Below are positions 12,783 through 23,807 of a stretch of 64,000 nt of DNA, piece after piece. Made by a program: the position numbers and the translations under genes. Position 1 is the first letter of the stretch. Each line of letters begins with the position of its first letter. Below the pieces are notes generated by a model. It saw nothing but the letters and a program-made list of their open reading frames with translations, had not been told where the DNA came from and searched no databases. This DNA comes from Cryptomeria japonica (Eukaryota; Streptophyta; Pinopsida; Cupressales; Cupressaceae), in NCBI RefSeq assembly GCF_030272615.1, contig NC_081412.1:100129796-100193795 (forward strand), in the 5' to 3' direction.

Positions 12783-14979
12783 AGAGAAGGTAGTTATCAT
12801 ACCACTATGAGGATGGATACTAGCAGCAGTTGAGTCATGGGGCCTCCTTAGAGGAGTGGTGATCATGTGAGATAGGTATTTGGAAGATCTTCTCACCCAC
12901 AACCATAGAGACGGACAGAGTCGGGTGGTAGTGGTACAGGACAGCCGTGACTTGATTTATATTGATGAGGCACTTGTATTTTTGATCTGATATCATTTAA
13001 TACTTGGAATTTTTATTGTTTTATGATGATCTATATGCAGACATGGACTCTATATGATGATCTATTATTATGCATGTGACTCAATATGATGATGATCTAT
13101 ATGCATTGCTTACATGGATGATGTTCTTTTCTTTTCTTTTCATGATGATGATGCTCTATATGATGATGCAATGAAAAAAATGCTTTTGATTTTTTGTTTT
13201 GATGATCATGGATGCACTCGAAAATGATTACTGACTTAAATGATGCCAATGCAATGATCTATATGGGAATGCAAATGAATGATTTTGAAATACAAATGAT
13301 CTACATGGAATGTTTTTTATTTTTATATGTAATGCTTATGATTATAATGAATCTAAGTGCAAAGATGCAACTAAATGAATTTGATGGATAAAAAGAACTA
13401 CAATGATAATGATCCTAATCCAAATAATAATGATGATATACTAAATGATTAATGAAATGCACTTAATGGAATGAAAACTAATGCAATGATTTAAATGCAA
13501 CTAAATGAAATGGATGATGATTGAAATGATTCTAAAGATGAATGTACCTACAATGATCAAATGCAAATTGTTTTTGTTTGTCCAAGTATACTCAATATTT
13601 ATTTATGACCATTGATCTATGAATGAAATGAAATGCTTATAATGCAACTAATGCAGATGGATAATGAGCTAATCTAAAATGATCTAACTAAAAATGATAC
13701 TGCCATTCTTCATATTATGTCTTGTAATAGTGCTTGATTTCATCATTGAGCTATTAAAATATTGTAAGAAAATACAAGCAACTTGACATAAAGATTCAAG
13801 TTGGCATGAGTATTTCTTACATGGATTTTGATATAGCAAGGTAATACAAGCAACTTGATATAATGAACCAAGATGACCTGAGTATTTCTTGTAGAATAGA
13901 CAAGGATTATCCCCTTTCATGCATGACTCAGAACATCCTCCTTGATCTTTTGCCGATCATATCCTTAGACAAGTACATACCTTAATAAGAGATAAACCAC
14001 ATACAACAATCAAAGAAAATAATCATGCCCCATCATAGCTTCTCTAGTCATGGACATCCTTGAGTCGCATAGAGTACATGATTAGCAATAAAATCAAGAT
14101 ATAAACACTAAATCTTGTATGTCATTCACATGTTCTCATGGTCATTAACTAATATAATCATCTTGATGAATGATCATTGATAATAATTTGTTACTTGCTG
14201 GTTGATTCTTCATTCCAGAGTTTCATGATTCAATTGTCATAAAAGGCCTTGATCTTTGTTGCTTTGTTGCTCGTTATCTATTTCAAAATCCTAGATGTTT
14301 TTGGTTTTTATAAGTTTTTCGAATGTTGTGGATTTTCAAAGATTCAAAAGATCACCTTTGCAAAAGGAATTAAGATTTTTTCCCCCAGCAGAAATAAAAC
14401 TTTATTATGGATGTGCAAATTGATCAAGATCCAAACCATGGTAGGATATAATCCAGATTGATTGATTTTGATAAAATCTAAGACAGTGACTATGATAAGT
14501 ATGTCAAAGATTGATAACTGTTGGTAAGGTGCATATTTTCTACTAAATGGTTCAAAGCAATGGATGTGAAAGATGAAATGTATGAGCTAGGAGAGATGGA
14601 AGCAATAGATGTGATAGGATGGAGTGGATAGGTGCGCAAAGCGATCTCATAGATGGAAGAACTCACTTTTTTAGATAGCACTTGTTTACAAAATTTTCAC
14701 TGTCTAAATTTATTACATTTTTTCCATATTTTAATTTTTCTTCTTCTTTTCTGTTGTTTTATGCTTTTTTAGGGATTTTCTGCTTTTCTAATTTTTACTC
14801 ATTTCTTTAGGACTTTATATGCTTTTTATTGATATTTTCCAGGACTTTATATCTCAAGCATAAAATTTCTTGAGATGGATAGAATTGATAGGTTCATCAA
14901 ACCAATCACCTTCAGAAGTAGATAACTTGTATGTTCCTAAGCCATATTTTGCTACTATGGCAAAAGGACCTAGCTAATT
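12783..14979. other. post-integrase spacer of the Tat element; low complexity
   Basis: No supported gene. Bases 12970-13560 are rich in ATGATGATCTATATG and AAATGAATGATT-like words. Near 13760-13900 a roughly 70-bp segment beginning TACAAGCAACTTGA is present twice. Bases 14700-14870 are T-rich and resemble, on the other strand, the repeat at 215-368. Frames at 13684-13920 and 14249-14461 follow from these repeats. Confidence 0.5.
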
Positions 14980-15925
14980 TGGTCTCAGTCTTGCTGATTT
15001 CTCTGCCTTGCTGATTTCTTCAATTTTCCCTTAGAACGATATCTCCAATCTGAAAAATGTGTGGCTTGACTCTATGATTATCTTCTTGCCATTTTTTGTT
15101 GATATACCTTCAAATGATCTATTGCATTTTGGTGACATTCCTAAATCAGCTCAAGTTCTTGAAGTCTAGAGACTCGTTCTTCTTCTTCTAGTATAAGACC
15201 TTTCAAGGAAGCTCGTAGAGAAGGTATCTCTACTTCTACTGGTAATATGGCTTCTGATCTATAGACTACGCAATATGGAGTTGCGCTCGTCAGTGTGCAA
15301 ATGCTGGTTCAGTATGCCCAAAGAGCAGGATTTAGCTGAATGTGTTAATCTTTTCCAGCTTCATTGACATTTTTCTTCAAGATTTTTAAGATACTCTTGT
15401 TTGATGCCTCAACTTGACCATTTCCTTGTGGATAATATGGAGTAGAAAACCTATGTTAGATATGGAATTTCTCACATAGTTCCTTCACATCTCGATTCTT
15501 AAATGGTCATCCATTATTAGTGATAATGGTCATAGGAACTCCATAACAACAAATTATATAATTCAAGATGAATGATGTTATTTGTTTTCCTGTCACTTTT
15601 GTCAGAGGTACTGCTTTGATCCATTTAATGAAATATTCAGTAGTAATCATAATGAACTTATGTCCATTAGAGGATGAAGGATTTATCTTACCTACCAAAT
15701 CAAGGCCCCATTGAGAAAATGGCCATGATCCTCCCATAGGATATAATTCTTGTGCTAGTGCGTGAATGAGATTCCCATGAATCTAGAATTGTTTGCATTT
15801 CTTGGCCATGTAAATGAATCTCTCTCCATAGTACACCAATAATAAACCATACAAAGTAGTTTCTTAGCCAATGTTAATCCACTTGAGTGTGTGCCACAAA
15901 TACCTACATTAACTTCGTTAAGAAC
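14980..15925 (-). pseudogene. Tat integrase, 3' portion (zinc-binding region and core)
   Basis: 15755-15925 encodes the rest of the H2C2 zinc-binding region, with G-I-C-G-T-H-S-S-G and Y-Y-W-C-T-M-E-R-D. 15507-15737 starts the catalytic core with W-G-L-D-L-V-G-K-I, which keeps the first Asp. The second catalytic Asp is replaced: the motif reads I-I-T-N-N-G where I-I-T-D-N-G is usual. Further down, [11 protein letters not shown] keeps the third acidic residue. Several in-frame stops follow. The upstream part of the gene lies at 23808 and above, on the other side of the nested chromovirus, and the frame resumes across the insertion once one AGAAC copy is discounted. Confidence 0.85.
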
Positions 15926-17549
15926 TAATGCAGAGAGTCTTAGAGCTTGTTCCAATCACCTTCTTGGTTTACTTGTCTACTCAACCCTCTAACTCCTCAA
16001 GCCCATCCAATGGCACTTGGTAGGGGTTTTTATATATATACCTCCAAGGTATGATCCATTTTGGCTTACCTCCAAGGTATAGCCACTTGAGCTTTGACAA
16101 CTAACTGCCTATTAAGGGTTCCTCCTCAATCTCCAACTCCACTCCTAAGGCTCCAAGCACCTCTACAAAGGATCACAATACACTAATTGGTTCTTGGTGT
16201 TCAACATCCATTTACATTATGTATTTGATGTCTATGAGGGTTTTGGGAATCTTCAATCCCATCGCTAAGGTTTCCTAACCTCTCTTTGTGTCCACTGGGC
16301 TCAAACAGGCCTAATTCAATTAACCCTCCCTTAGCGGTTTTAAGGACTTAGTTTGAAAATTTTCCACAAAAGGCCACAAAAAAATTGTATATTTGAGTAC
16401 CCTTTTTAGAGTTACAAAAATTATTGGAAAATTGCATTTGGATTAGCCGTACACATGTGGTTTCCACTACTGCACTATTTTTAAGGGTTTAGGCCTACCC
16501 GGGGGACTTGGAAAGATGGCTTTAAAAATCTTCACTAGTCAAAACACCTACCAAAGATAATTAAATATTATTGAAGGGAACTCAGAGGGATTTCCAATCA
16601 TGGGTCCATTTCTCTTCCACCAATCTACATGTGCTCAGAATTTGCACATCTTCTGCAGTCCTAACTCATCAACTCCTAGAGGTGAGTCTAGGGCTTCATT
16701 GCTGCTCCTCCACAAAGGTCTGCAAGAAAAAAAAACCTACTTTAATCATATATACAAAACCTAACCTATCATTCTATTTTATTTCAACAGATGCCATCAA
16801 TGGATGCTTAGGTTGGAACCATTTTGCTCTTAAACCCTACCTTGCAAGGGTTTTACAACTAGTTTCAGAGAATGAATGAAATATCTACAACCAAAAACAC
16901 TTAAACTTCCTAATCTACTTTATTAGAAATAAAATTCAATAAAAAATCATGCCCTGCAATGAGATTTCTCAAAAAAGTCCATACTGGACCATACAATGCA
17001 ATGAAAAATAAGGAAAAATTGTTAAACGATGAAGAAACCCAGATTTGCTAGCAACTCAAAAACTTGTTCTTGCATTCCAAATTATCCAACCCATACAATG
17101 AAGTATATTTTTTCTTATATTCTGATGGTTTAGTTGGTTCAACCAACTTTGCAATGCCAATCATAAAAAATGCAACTTTTACAAAATGTTGCAAAATGTT
17201 GCTTAACAACTTTTACATCTTTTGACACCTGAGATGCAACTTTTCATTCTAGTGCATTCCAAGGCTCCCAAAGGCCCTCAAGAATCCTATAAGTCCTAAA
17301 AATGAAACAATGACCCCTTTTACATGTTGACAATGATCCAGAGTACTACTCCTATGATCAACCTTGGCATTACAATTTCCTAGGTTGATAGCCTCCTGAA
17401 CACAATTGACACAATCAAAAACTTGGACAACTCAACCATGGCTCTACTGAGTCCCAAATGGTTGGTCCATTATTACATAATAAAAGACAATACACAAAAC
17501 TTATAAGAAAACAAAATTGCATGCTTGGAGTGTTAGGTTCCCTGCACCA
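15926..17549 (-). repeat. 3' LTR of the chromovirus
   Basis: About 1624 bp, matching 22212-23807 throughout apart from scattered substitutions and a short duplication. Its outer edge touches the AGAAC duplication and its inner edge touches the end of the chromodomain region. Short frames here (for example 16571-16879) have counterparts in the other LTR and are not genes. Confidence 0.9.
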
Positions 17550-17599
17550 TACTACCCTGGGACAAAGAACACAAGTCCCTTGAGTTAAGAGGTCTGCAA

Positions 17600-18870
17600 T
17601 CTCCACTCCATGCTGAAGTATATCTGATTTTTACATCCACATAGCATATGAATCAGGTAACCCTTCCCACTTGACAAGATAATTCTTGTAGACTCCTTTC
17701 CTTGTCTTCTTTACTACCTTGGTGTCCAAGATAATTTCCAACTTGACCGGTTGGCTTGGTGGCAAATTACTCCCCCAATCTTCATTAACCTATGATGACA
17801 TGTCCAACTAATTTTTTTGTGACTCTCCCTTGTATGGATATAGATCACATACATTAAAGATAGGAGAAATACCCAAGGTGGGAGGAAGTTCAACTTCATA
17901 TGCATTATGTCCATATTTGTGCACCACCTTGAGAGGTCCAATCTTCTTCATAATTAGCTTGGTAGGCTACCCTTTTGGAAGTCTCTCTTTCCTTACGTAT
18001 GCTAGTAATAAGTCTCCAACTTTAAATTTCACATTCCTTCTTGTCTTGTCAGCATGCACCTTATACTACTCAGACTTTTGTTGTAAGGTCTGCCTTACCT
18101 TATCATGCACCTCTTTGATACCTTCTGCAAAATTCTCACCTTGTGCACTCTTGGGTGCCATAGAACTGAGATCTCTAAGCTCTAATATGCCCCTAGGATG
18201 AAATCCATACACTATATCAAAGGGACTTTTACCTATGCTTTGGTTCACTGAGTCATTGTATGCATTTTCTGCCTGATCGAGTACTAAATCCCAAGTCTAC
18301 CCATGTTTTTTTGTAAGACATATTAGCAAGTTACCCAATGATCTGTTGACTACCTCTTTCTGACCATCTGATTGAGGATGATAGGCAGATGAAAAGGATA
18401 AGTTGGTGCCCAAATTTCTCCAAAGTGTCCTCCAAAAGTGGCTTAGGAACTTCACATCTCTGTTACTAACAATGCTGATTGGAAGACCATGAATTTTGAC
18501 TATCTCTTTGAAGAAGAGGCTTGCAATATAGGTGGCATCATTGGTACTCTTGCAAGGGATGAAATGTACCATTTTGATGAACCTGTATACCACCACATAC
18601 ACACTATCAAATCCCCTTGGATTTCTTGGCAAGTCTAACACAAATTCCATGCTCAAACATTCCTAGGGCCTCTAAGGTATGACCAAGGGCTGGTATAGAC
18701 TTGCATTACTGATGATCCTTTTTCTCTTTGGAAAATTGTACATAGCTCTACAAACCTTCTCACTTCTGATTGCAACTTGGACCAATAGTAAAACCTACCA
18801 ACCTACTCCAAAGTCTTATCAATGCCAAAATGACCTCCTATACCTCCTTGATGCTTTTCTTGGATAATAT
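17600..18870 (-). pseudogene. chromovirus integrase with C-terminal chromodomain
   Basis: 18297-18656 is the integrase core, with F-D-S-V-Y-V-V-V then [10 protein letters not shown] and D-G-Q-K-E-V-V-N-R. Two catalytic positions are changed: the first Asp is Glu (S-M-E-F-V-L) and the second is Asn (V-S-N-R-D-V-K-F). 18066-18248 is the next segment, with S-I-G-K-S-P-F-D-I-V-Y-G. At about 17620-17735 a chromodomain reads I-L-D-T-K-V-V-K-K-T then Y-L-V-K-W-E-G-L-P, which has the aromatic and Trp residues expected of a methyl-lysine reader. A stop follows M-W-M. The pieces are in different frames. Confidence 0.85.
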
Positions 18871-18874
18871 TTTG

Positions 18875-20771
18875 TCACATAGAGCATTGGGGTATACAAA
18901 TAAGATGTCCTTTGAACAACAAACCCTCTTGTATCATATATTCTGAATAAGAGACATGAGAGGTGTTAGATAAATCAGAACAAACATTATATATCTCTAC
19001 AAAATCCTTATCATCCTTGTAGAGGTTTTTTAACTCTCTCAAACCCACAATTTGCAATTGTATCTCCTGCATAGTCATGACTCTCCGGCTTAATGCATCA
19101 GCTACCTTATTTTATGCACCCTTTTTGTGCTTAATAGTGAAGGTATATGATTGTAGGTATACAACCCACTTTAGGTGTCTCTGGTTAAACTTATCTTGCC
19201 CATTGAGGAAACTAAGGGCATGGTTGTCAGTGAAAACTACACTCTTTGGGCAGAAAGTAATGATGCCACTTCTTCAATGCTTGTACCATTGCATACAAAT
19301 CCAATTCATATGTGGAGTACCTTTTCTTAGCTTCATTTAACTTCTCTGAGAAGAAGTTTATAGGATGGCCCTCTTGGCTTAAAACTACCCCTATTGCCCT
19401 TTGGCTAGCATCACATTCTACTGTAAACAACTGATTGAAATCAGGCAATCTAAGGGTTGGCCACATTGCTATCTTAGCTTTCAACATTTCAAACCCCTTA
19501 CTGGCTTCCTCTGTCCACTTAAAGTGACACTTAATCCCTTCTTTAATGGTGTTGAGTATAGGAGCACAAACATGGCTAAAGTTTCTCACAAACTTCCTAT
19601 AAAAAGATATCATTCCATGAAAACTTCTAACATCACTTATGCCCCTAGGTGTAAGCCAATTAAGTATTGCTTCTACCTTACTTGGATCCATCTTTAAACA
19701 TCCTTGAGGAATAACAAAACCAAGGTAAACTAGCTTTGTTTTTAAGAACTCACATTTTTCAAGGTTGATTTTGAGTTGAGCCTCCTTCAAATTCTTCAAG
19801 ACCATCTCCACATGCTTAAGGTGTTCCTCCTTGGACCTACTGAAGATCAAAATATCATCAAGATACACAATAACAAATCTACCAATAAACTCAACTAAGA
19901 CTTCATTCATGAGCCTTTGGAAGGTACTAGGTGCATTGGTGAGGCCAAATGGCATCACCAACCACTCATATAGGCTTGCATTGGTTCTAAAGGTTCTCTT
20001 CCATTCATCACCAGGTCTGATCCTTATATGATGATAACCAAACTTCAAGTCCACCTTTGTGAAGTAGCTTGCTCCACCTAGATTGTCCAGTAGGTCCTCA
20101 ATCCTTGGCATGTGAAACCGGTACCTTAAAGTGATCTTATTGATTTCTCTTGAGTTAGTACATATCCTCCATTTTCCTCCCTTTTTAGGCACTAATATAG
20201 TAGGTACAACACATGGACTCAAACTCTTCTTGATAAACCCTTTGTCTAAGATTTCTTTCACTTGTTTGGCAATCTCTTCATTTTGACTAGGTGTCATTTT
20301 ATAAGCTGCTTTGTTAGGCAGATTTGCCCCTGGTATCAAGTCTATTTGATGATTCACATCTCTCATTGGAGGAAAAGAATTAGGCATATCATCTCCTACA
20401 ACTTCTGCATATTGTTTTAGTAAACCTTTCAGTTCTTGAGGCACTTCACTCATTGGATCTACCTTAGCTTCATCTTTAGGCTTCAACACTATAGCATGGT
20501 CCTGATGAGCTTCTTGCTTTAATACTTTGAGAAACTCTTTACCTCTCATCAGCATCACACTTGATCCTATTTTCTTTTCCTCTTTTGGATCAGGTAATGG
20601 GTCCATCTGATATTTCTTGCCATTCTTGGTGATGAGATAGCTGTTCTTTTCTCCATCATGACTGGCTCTCACATCATATTGCCATGGACAAACCAAAAGA
20701 AAATGACAAGCATCCATAGGAAATATTTCACATAGTAGTTTGTCTTTATACTCACCAATTTCAAAGTCCAC
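18875..20771 (-). pseudogene. chromovirus reverse transcriptase and RNase H
   Basis: A 514-codon open stretch (19227-20771) begins at the end of the protease region (P-M-D-A-C-H-F-L-L-V-C-P-W-Q) and covers all of RT. Seen are K-K-G-G-K-W-R-I-C, the D in F-T-K-V-D-L-K, the P-F-G-L-T-N-A-P-S-T-F-Q box, and an intact Y-L-D-D centre near 19855-19866. RNase H starts F-T-V-E-C-D-A-S and continues to K-K-W-H-H-Y, then a frameshift cuts it. The remainder and the linker to the zinc-binding region lie in another frame at 18875-19240. The RT itself is the best-preserved coding stretch of the nested element. Confidence 0.9.
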
Positions 20772-20960
20772 CCATGCGTGTTCATCAACTAAGACATGTT
20801 GACCCCGGTTGAGCCATGATACCTTGTAAGGAGTGAAGTAAGGTAATCTTTTTCAGTTTGAGCTTATCCACCATTTCAACTGAGACAATATTCTCTTTGG
20901 AACCTAAATCCACAATCACCTTACAAATTTTCCCATGTGACTTACAAGTGGTCCTAAACA
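20772..20960 (-). pseudogene. chromovirus protease, degenerate
   Basis: In a frame different from gag and RT the translation has I-V-D-L-G-S-K-E-N-I-V-S, the retropepsin active-site region. The usual D-S-G or D-T-G is D-L-G here. A stop follows before the RT frame begins, so a frameshift separates them. Confidence 0.65.
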
Positions 20961-22099
20961 AACTTTTCCTCTATGGTGGCTCTTGAGCTTGGGGTATCTT
21001 GAGCATTGGTTTTCTCATCATCAAGTCCTACCTTGCTTATTGGAGAGGTCTCACTTTGAGTGTCCTCCTCTTGCACAAATTGAGTCCTTCTTCCACCCAT
21101 GTATGAGCTTGTTGAACTTGAGGCTTTTCTTGGGCACCTACTCATGGTATGTCCAACTTGATTGTAGTGATAGCACCTACCGGTGAAGATTGTATTTCCT
21201 CTTCCTGAGCTTCCAAACCTACCCCTAAAATTGCTTCTTCCTCTAAAGGATCCTCTAAATGTTCCTCTTGGTGAATCCCCACTTCCTTCTTGGTTTTTCT
21301 GGTCTTCATTTCTTGGAGCATTATGCCCTCTACCAAAGGTTCCTCTACCTCTGAAGTTTGTACCACCTCTATGTTTCTGATTTTGCTCACTTCTCCTTTT
21401 GATCTTCTCCTCTTCCCTTAATGCCAACTAAAAACACTTATGAACAGTGTTTGGTGTGAGGATGCTAATTTCATCTTGTATGTTTTACCTAAGGCCATTC
21501 ATGTACCTTGCCAATTTCTCCACTTCATTCTCATGCTTCCTAGCCCTCAAACTGAGTTTGTGGAATTCCTTAGTGTATGCATTGACATATAACTCCCTTT
21601 GTTTCAAATTTTGCAGTCTCTTGTGGATTTGAACTTCATAATCCCCTGGTAGGAATTGAGCCTTAAGCCTTACCTTCATACGCTCCCATGAAGTTATCTT
21701 CTTCTTACCTTCTTGTACCCTTTCTTCTTGCTTCATGTTCCACCAAACTAATGTTGATCCCCTCAATATTGATTTGGCCACATTTACTCTTTTCTCCTCT
21801 ACTACCTCCTTATAATCAAAATGAATATTTAGGGCCTCTATCCAATCTAGCAACTCTTCTCCATTGATATTTCCTCCATAGGTGGGTAATCCATCCAAAT
21901 TATCCTTGGAGATGGATTTGACTGCATCCAAGAATAGCTTTTGATCTTGAGGCATTGCTTCTGCTTCTTGTTCCTCTCCATCTTCCACTTCTTTATCTGT
22001 CTCATCTCCACATTCTGTATTAACCTTCCCCTTCTCCTTAACATCTGTGGTTCCTTTACTTCCTTCTGCATCCTTCAATCCTTCTATCATCTCTATCAT
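20954..22099 (-). pseudogene. chromovirus gag with zinc knuckle
   Basis: 21485-22099 encodes an acidic N-terminus, then a capsid-type region with L-P-T-Y-G-G-N-I-N-G-E-E-L-L-D-W and W-W-N-M-K. After two in-frame stops near 21430-21490 the same frame continues (20954-21427) into an Arg/Gly-rich region with many G-R-G and F-R-G motifs. The zinc knuckle follows: C-Y-H-Y-N-Q-V-G-H-T-M-S-R-C. The second Cys of the CCHC pattern is Tyr. Gag starts about 100 bp inside the primer site, as expected. Confidence 0.85.
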
Positions 22100-22195
22100 G
22101 ACCTATCAGATGGGTTCTAGAGTCATAGCCTTTGGAGGTATTGAACTTGCTTCTGATTCTTCACAGTCTGACATATACCAAATATTTCAAAGGGT

Positions 22196-22208
22196 GGCTC
22201 TGATACCA
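22196..22208 (-). other. primer binding site, initiator Met tRNA type
   Basis: On - it reads TGGTATCAGAGCC, the common plant site complementary to the 3' end of initiator Met tRNA. It starts four bases after the LTR end GCATCA. Confidence 0.92.
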
Positions 22209-22211
22209 CTC

Positions 22212-23807
22212 TGATGCAAAGAGTCTTGGAGCTTGTTCCAGTCACCTTCTTGGTTTACTTGTCTACTCAACCCTCTAACTCCTCAAGCCCATCCAATGGC
22301 ACTTGGTAGGGGTTTTTCTATCTAGACCTCCAAGGTATAACCACTTGAGCTTTGACAACTAACTGCCTATTGAGGGTTCCACCTCAATCTCCAACTCCAC
22401 TCCTAAGGCTCCAAGCACCTCTGCAAAGGATCACAATACACTAACTGGTTCTTGGTGTTCAACATCCATTTAAATTATGTCTTTGATGTCTTTGAGGGGT
22501 TTGGACATCTTCAATCCCATCGCTAAGGTTTCCTAACCTCTCTTTGTGTCCATCAAGCTCAAACAGACCTAATTCAATTAGCCCTCCCTTGGCGGTTTTA
22601 AGGACAGTTTTAAAAAATTTCCACAAAAGGCCACAAAATTTTTTTATATTTGAGTACCCTTTTCAGAGTTACAAAAAAAATTGGAAAATTGTATTTGGGT
22701 TAGCCGTACACATGTGGTTTCCACTGCTGCATTATTTTCAAGGGTTTAGGCCTACCCGAGGGACTTGGAAAGATGGCTTTAAAACTCTTCACCAGTCAAA
22801 AAACCTGCCAAAGATAATTAAATATTATTGAAGGGAACTCAGAGGGATTTCCAACCATGGGTCCATTTCTCTTCCACCAATCCACATGTGCTCAGAATCT
22901 GCACATCTTTTGTTGTCCTAACTCACCAACTCCTAGCGGTGAGCCTAGGGCTTCATTGTTGCTCCTCCACAAAGGCCTGAAAGACAAAAAAACCTACTCT
23001 AATCATATGTAAAGACCCTAACCTATCATTCCACTTGATTTCAATAGGTTCCATCAATGGATGCTTAGGTTAGAGCCACTACTCTTAAACCCTACCTTGC
23101 AAGGATTTTACAACTAGTTTCAGAGAATTAATGAGATCTCTGCAACCAAACACACTTAGATTTCCTAATCTAGTTTATTGGAAAGTACATTCAACAAACA
23201 CTCATTCCTTACAATTATATTTCTCTGACAAGTCTGTACTGGATCATACAATGCAATGAAAAATAATGAAAAACTGTTAAACGATGAAGAAATCTCAATA
23301 TTTGCTAGCAACTCAAAAATTTGTTCTTGCATTCCAAATTCTCCAACCCATACAATGAATTATATTTTGGCTTATATTCTGATGGTTTAGTTGGTTCAAC
23401 CAACTTTGCAATGCCAATCATCAAAAATGCAACTTTTGCAAAAAGTTGCAAAATGTTGCTCAACAACTTTAGCATCTTTTGACACCTGAGATACAACTTT
23501 TCATTCTAGTGCATTCCAAGGCTCCCAAAGGCCCTCAAGAATCCTAGAAGTCCTAAACATGAAATAATAGACCCCTATTACATGTTGACAATGATCCAGA
23601 GTGCTACTCTTGTGATCAACCTTATCATTACAACTTCCTAGGTTGATAGCATCCTGAACACAATTGACACAATCAAAAACTTGGACAACTCAACCATGGC
23701 TCTATTGAGTCCCAAATGGTTGGTCCATTATTACATCATAAAAGACAATAGACAAAACTTAGAAGAAAAAAAAATTGCATGCTCAGAGTGTTAGGTTCCT
23801 TGCACCA
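22212..23807 (-). repeat. 5' LTR of the chromovirus
   Basis: About 1596 bp. Its inner edge is next to the primer site and its outer edge touches AGAAC at 23808. Matching text with the other LTR includes GGAGCTTGTTCC, TGGTTCTTGGTGTTCAACAT and TTGGTTCAACCAACTTTGC. Confidence 0.9.

Larger units (their letters stand above)
15926..23807 (-). mobile_element. nested Ty3/gypsy chromovirus, 7.9 kb, with both LTRs
   Basis: Direct repeats at 15926-17549 and 22212-23807 are its LTRs. On - they start TGGTGCA and end GCATCA (GCATTA in the downstream copy). The 5-bp sequence AGAAC flanks the element at 15921-15925 and 23808-23812, a perfect target duplication. A primer binding site complementary to initiator Met tRNA follows the 5' LTR. 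Gene order is gag, protease, RT, RNase H, integrase, chromodomain, the chromovirus order. Stops and frameshifts occur in gag, protease, RNase H and integrase, so it is dead. The downstream LTR has an extra copy of ACCTCCAAGGTAT with spacer near 16040-16075. Confidence 0.92.

Noticed and set aside
13684-13920. 78-codon - frame with repeated C-Q-V-A-C-I
   Set aside because: It arises from a duplicated segment of about 70 bp in the spacer.
16571-16879. 102-codon + frame
   Set aside because: It lies inside an LTR and its counterpart in the other LTR is broken.
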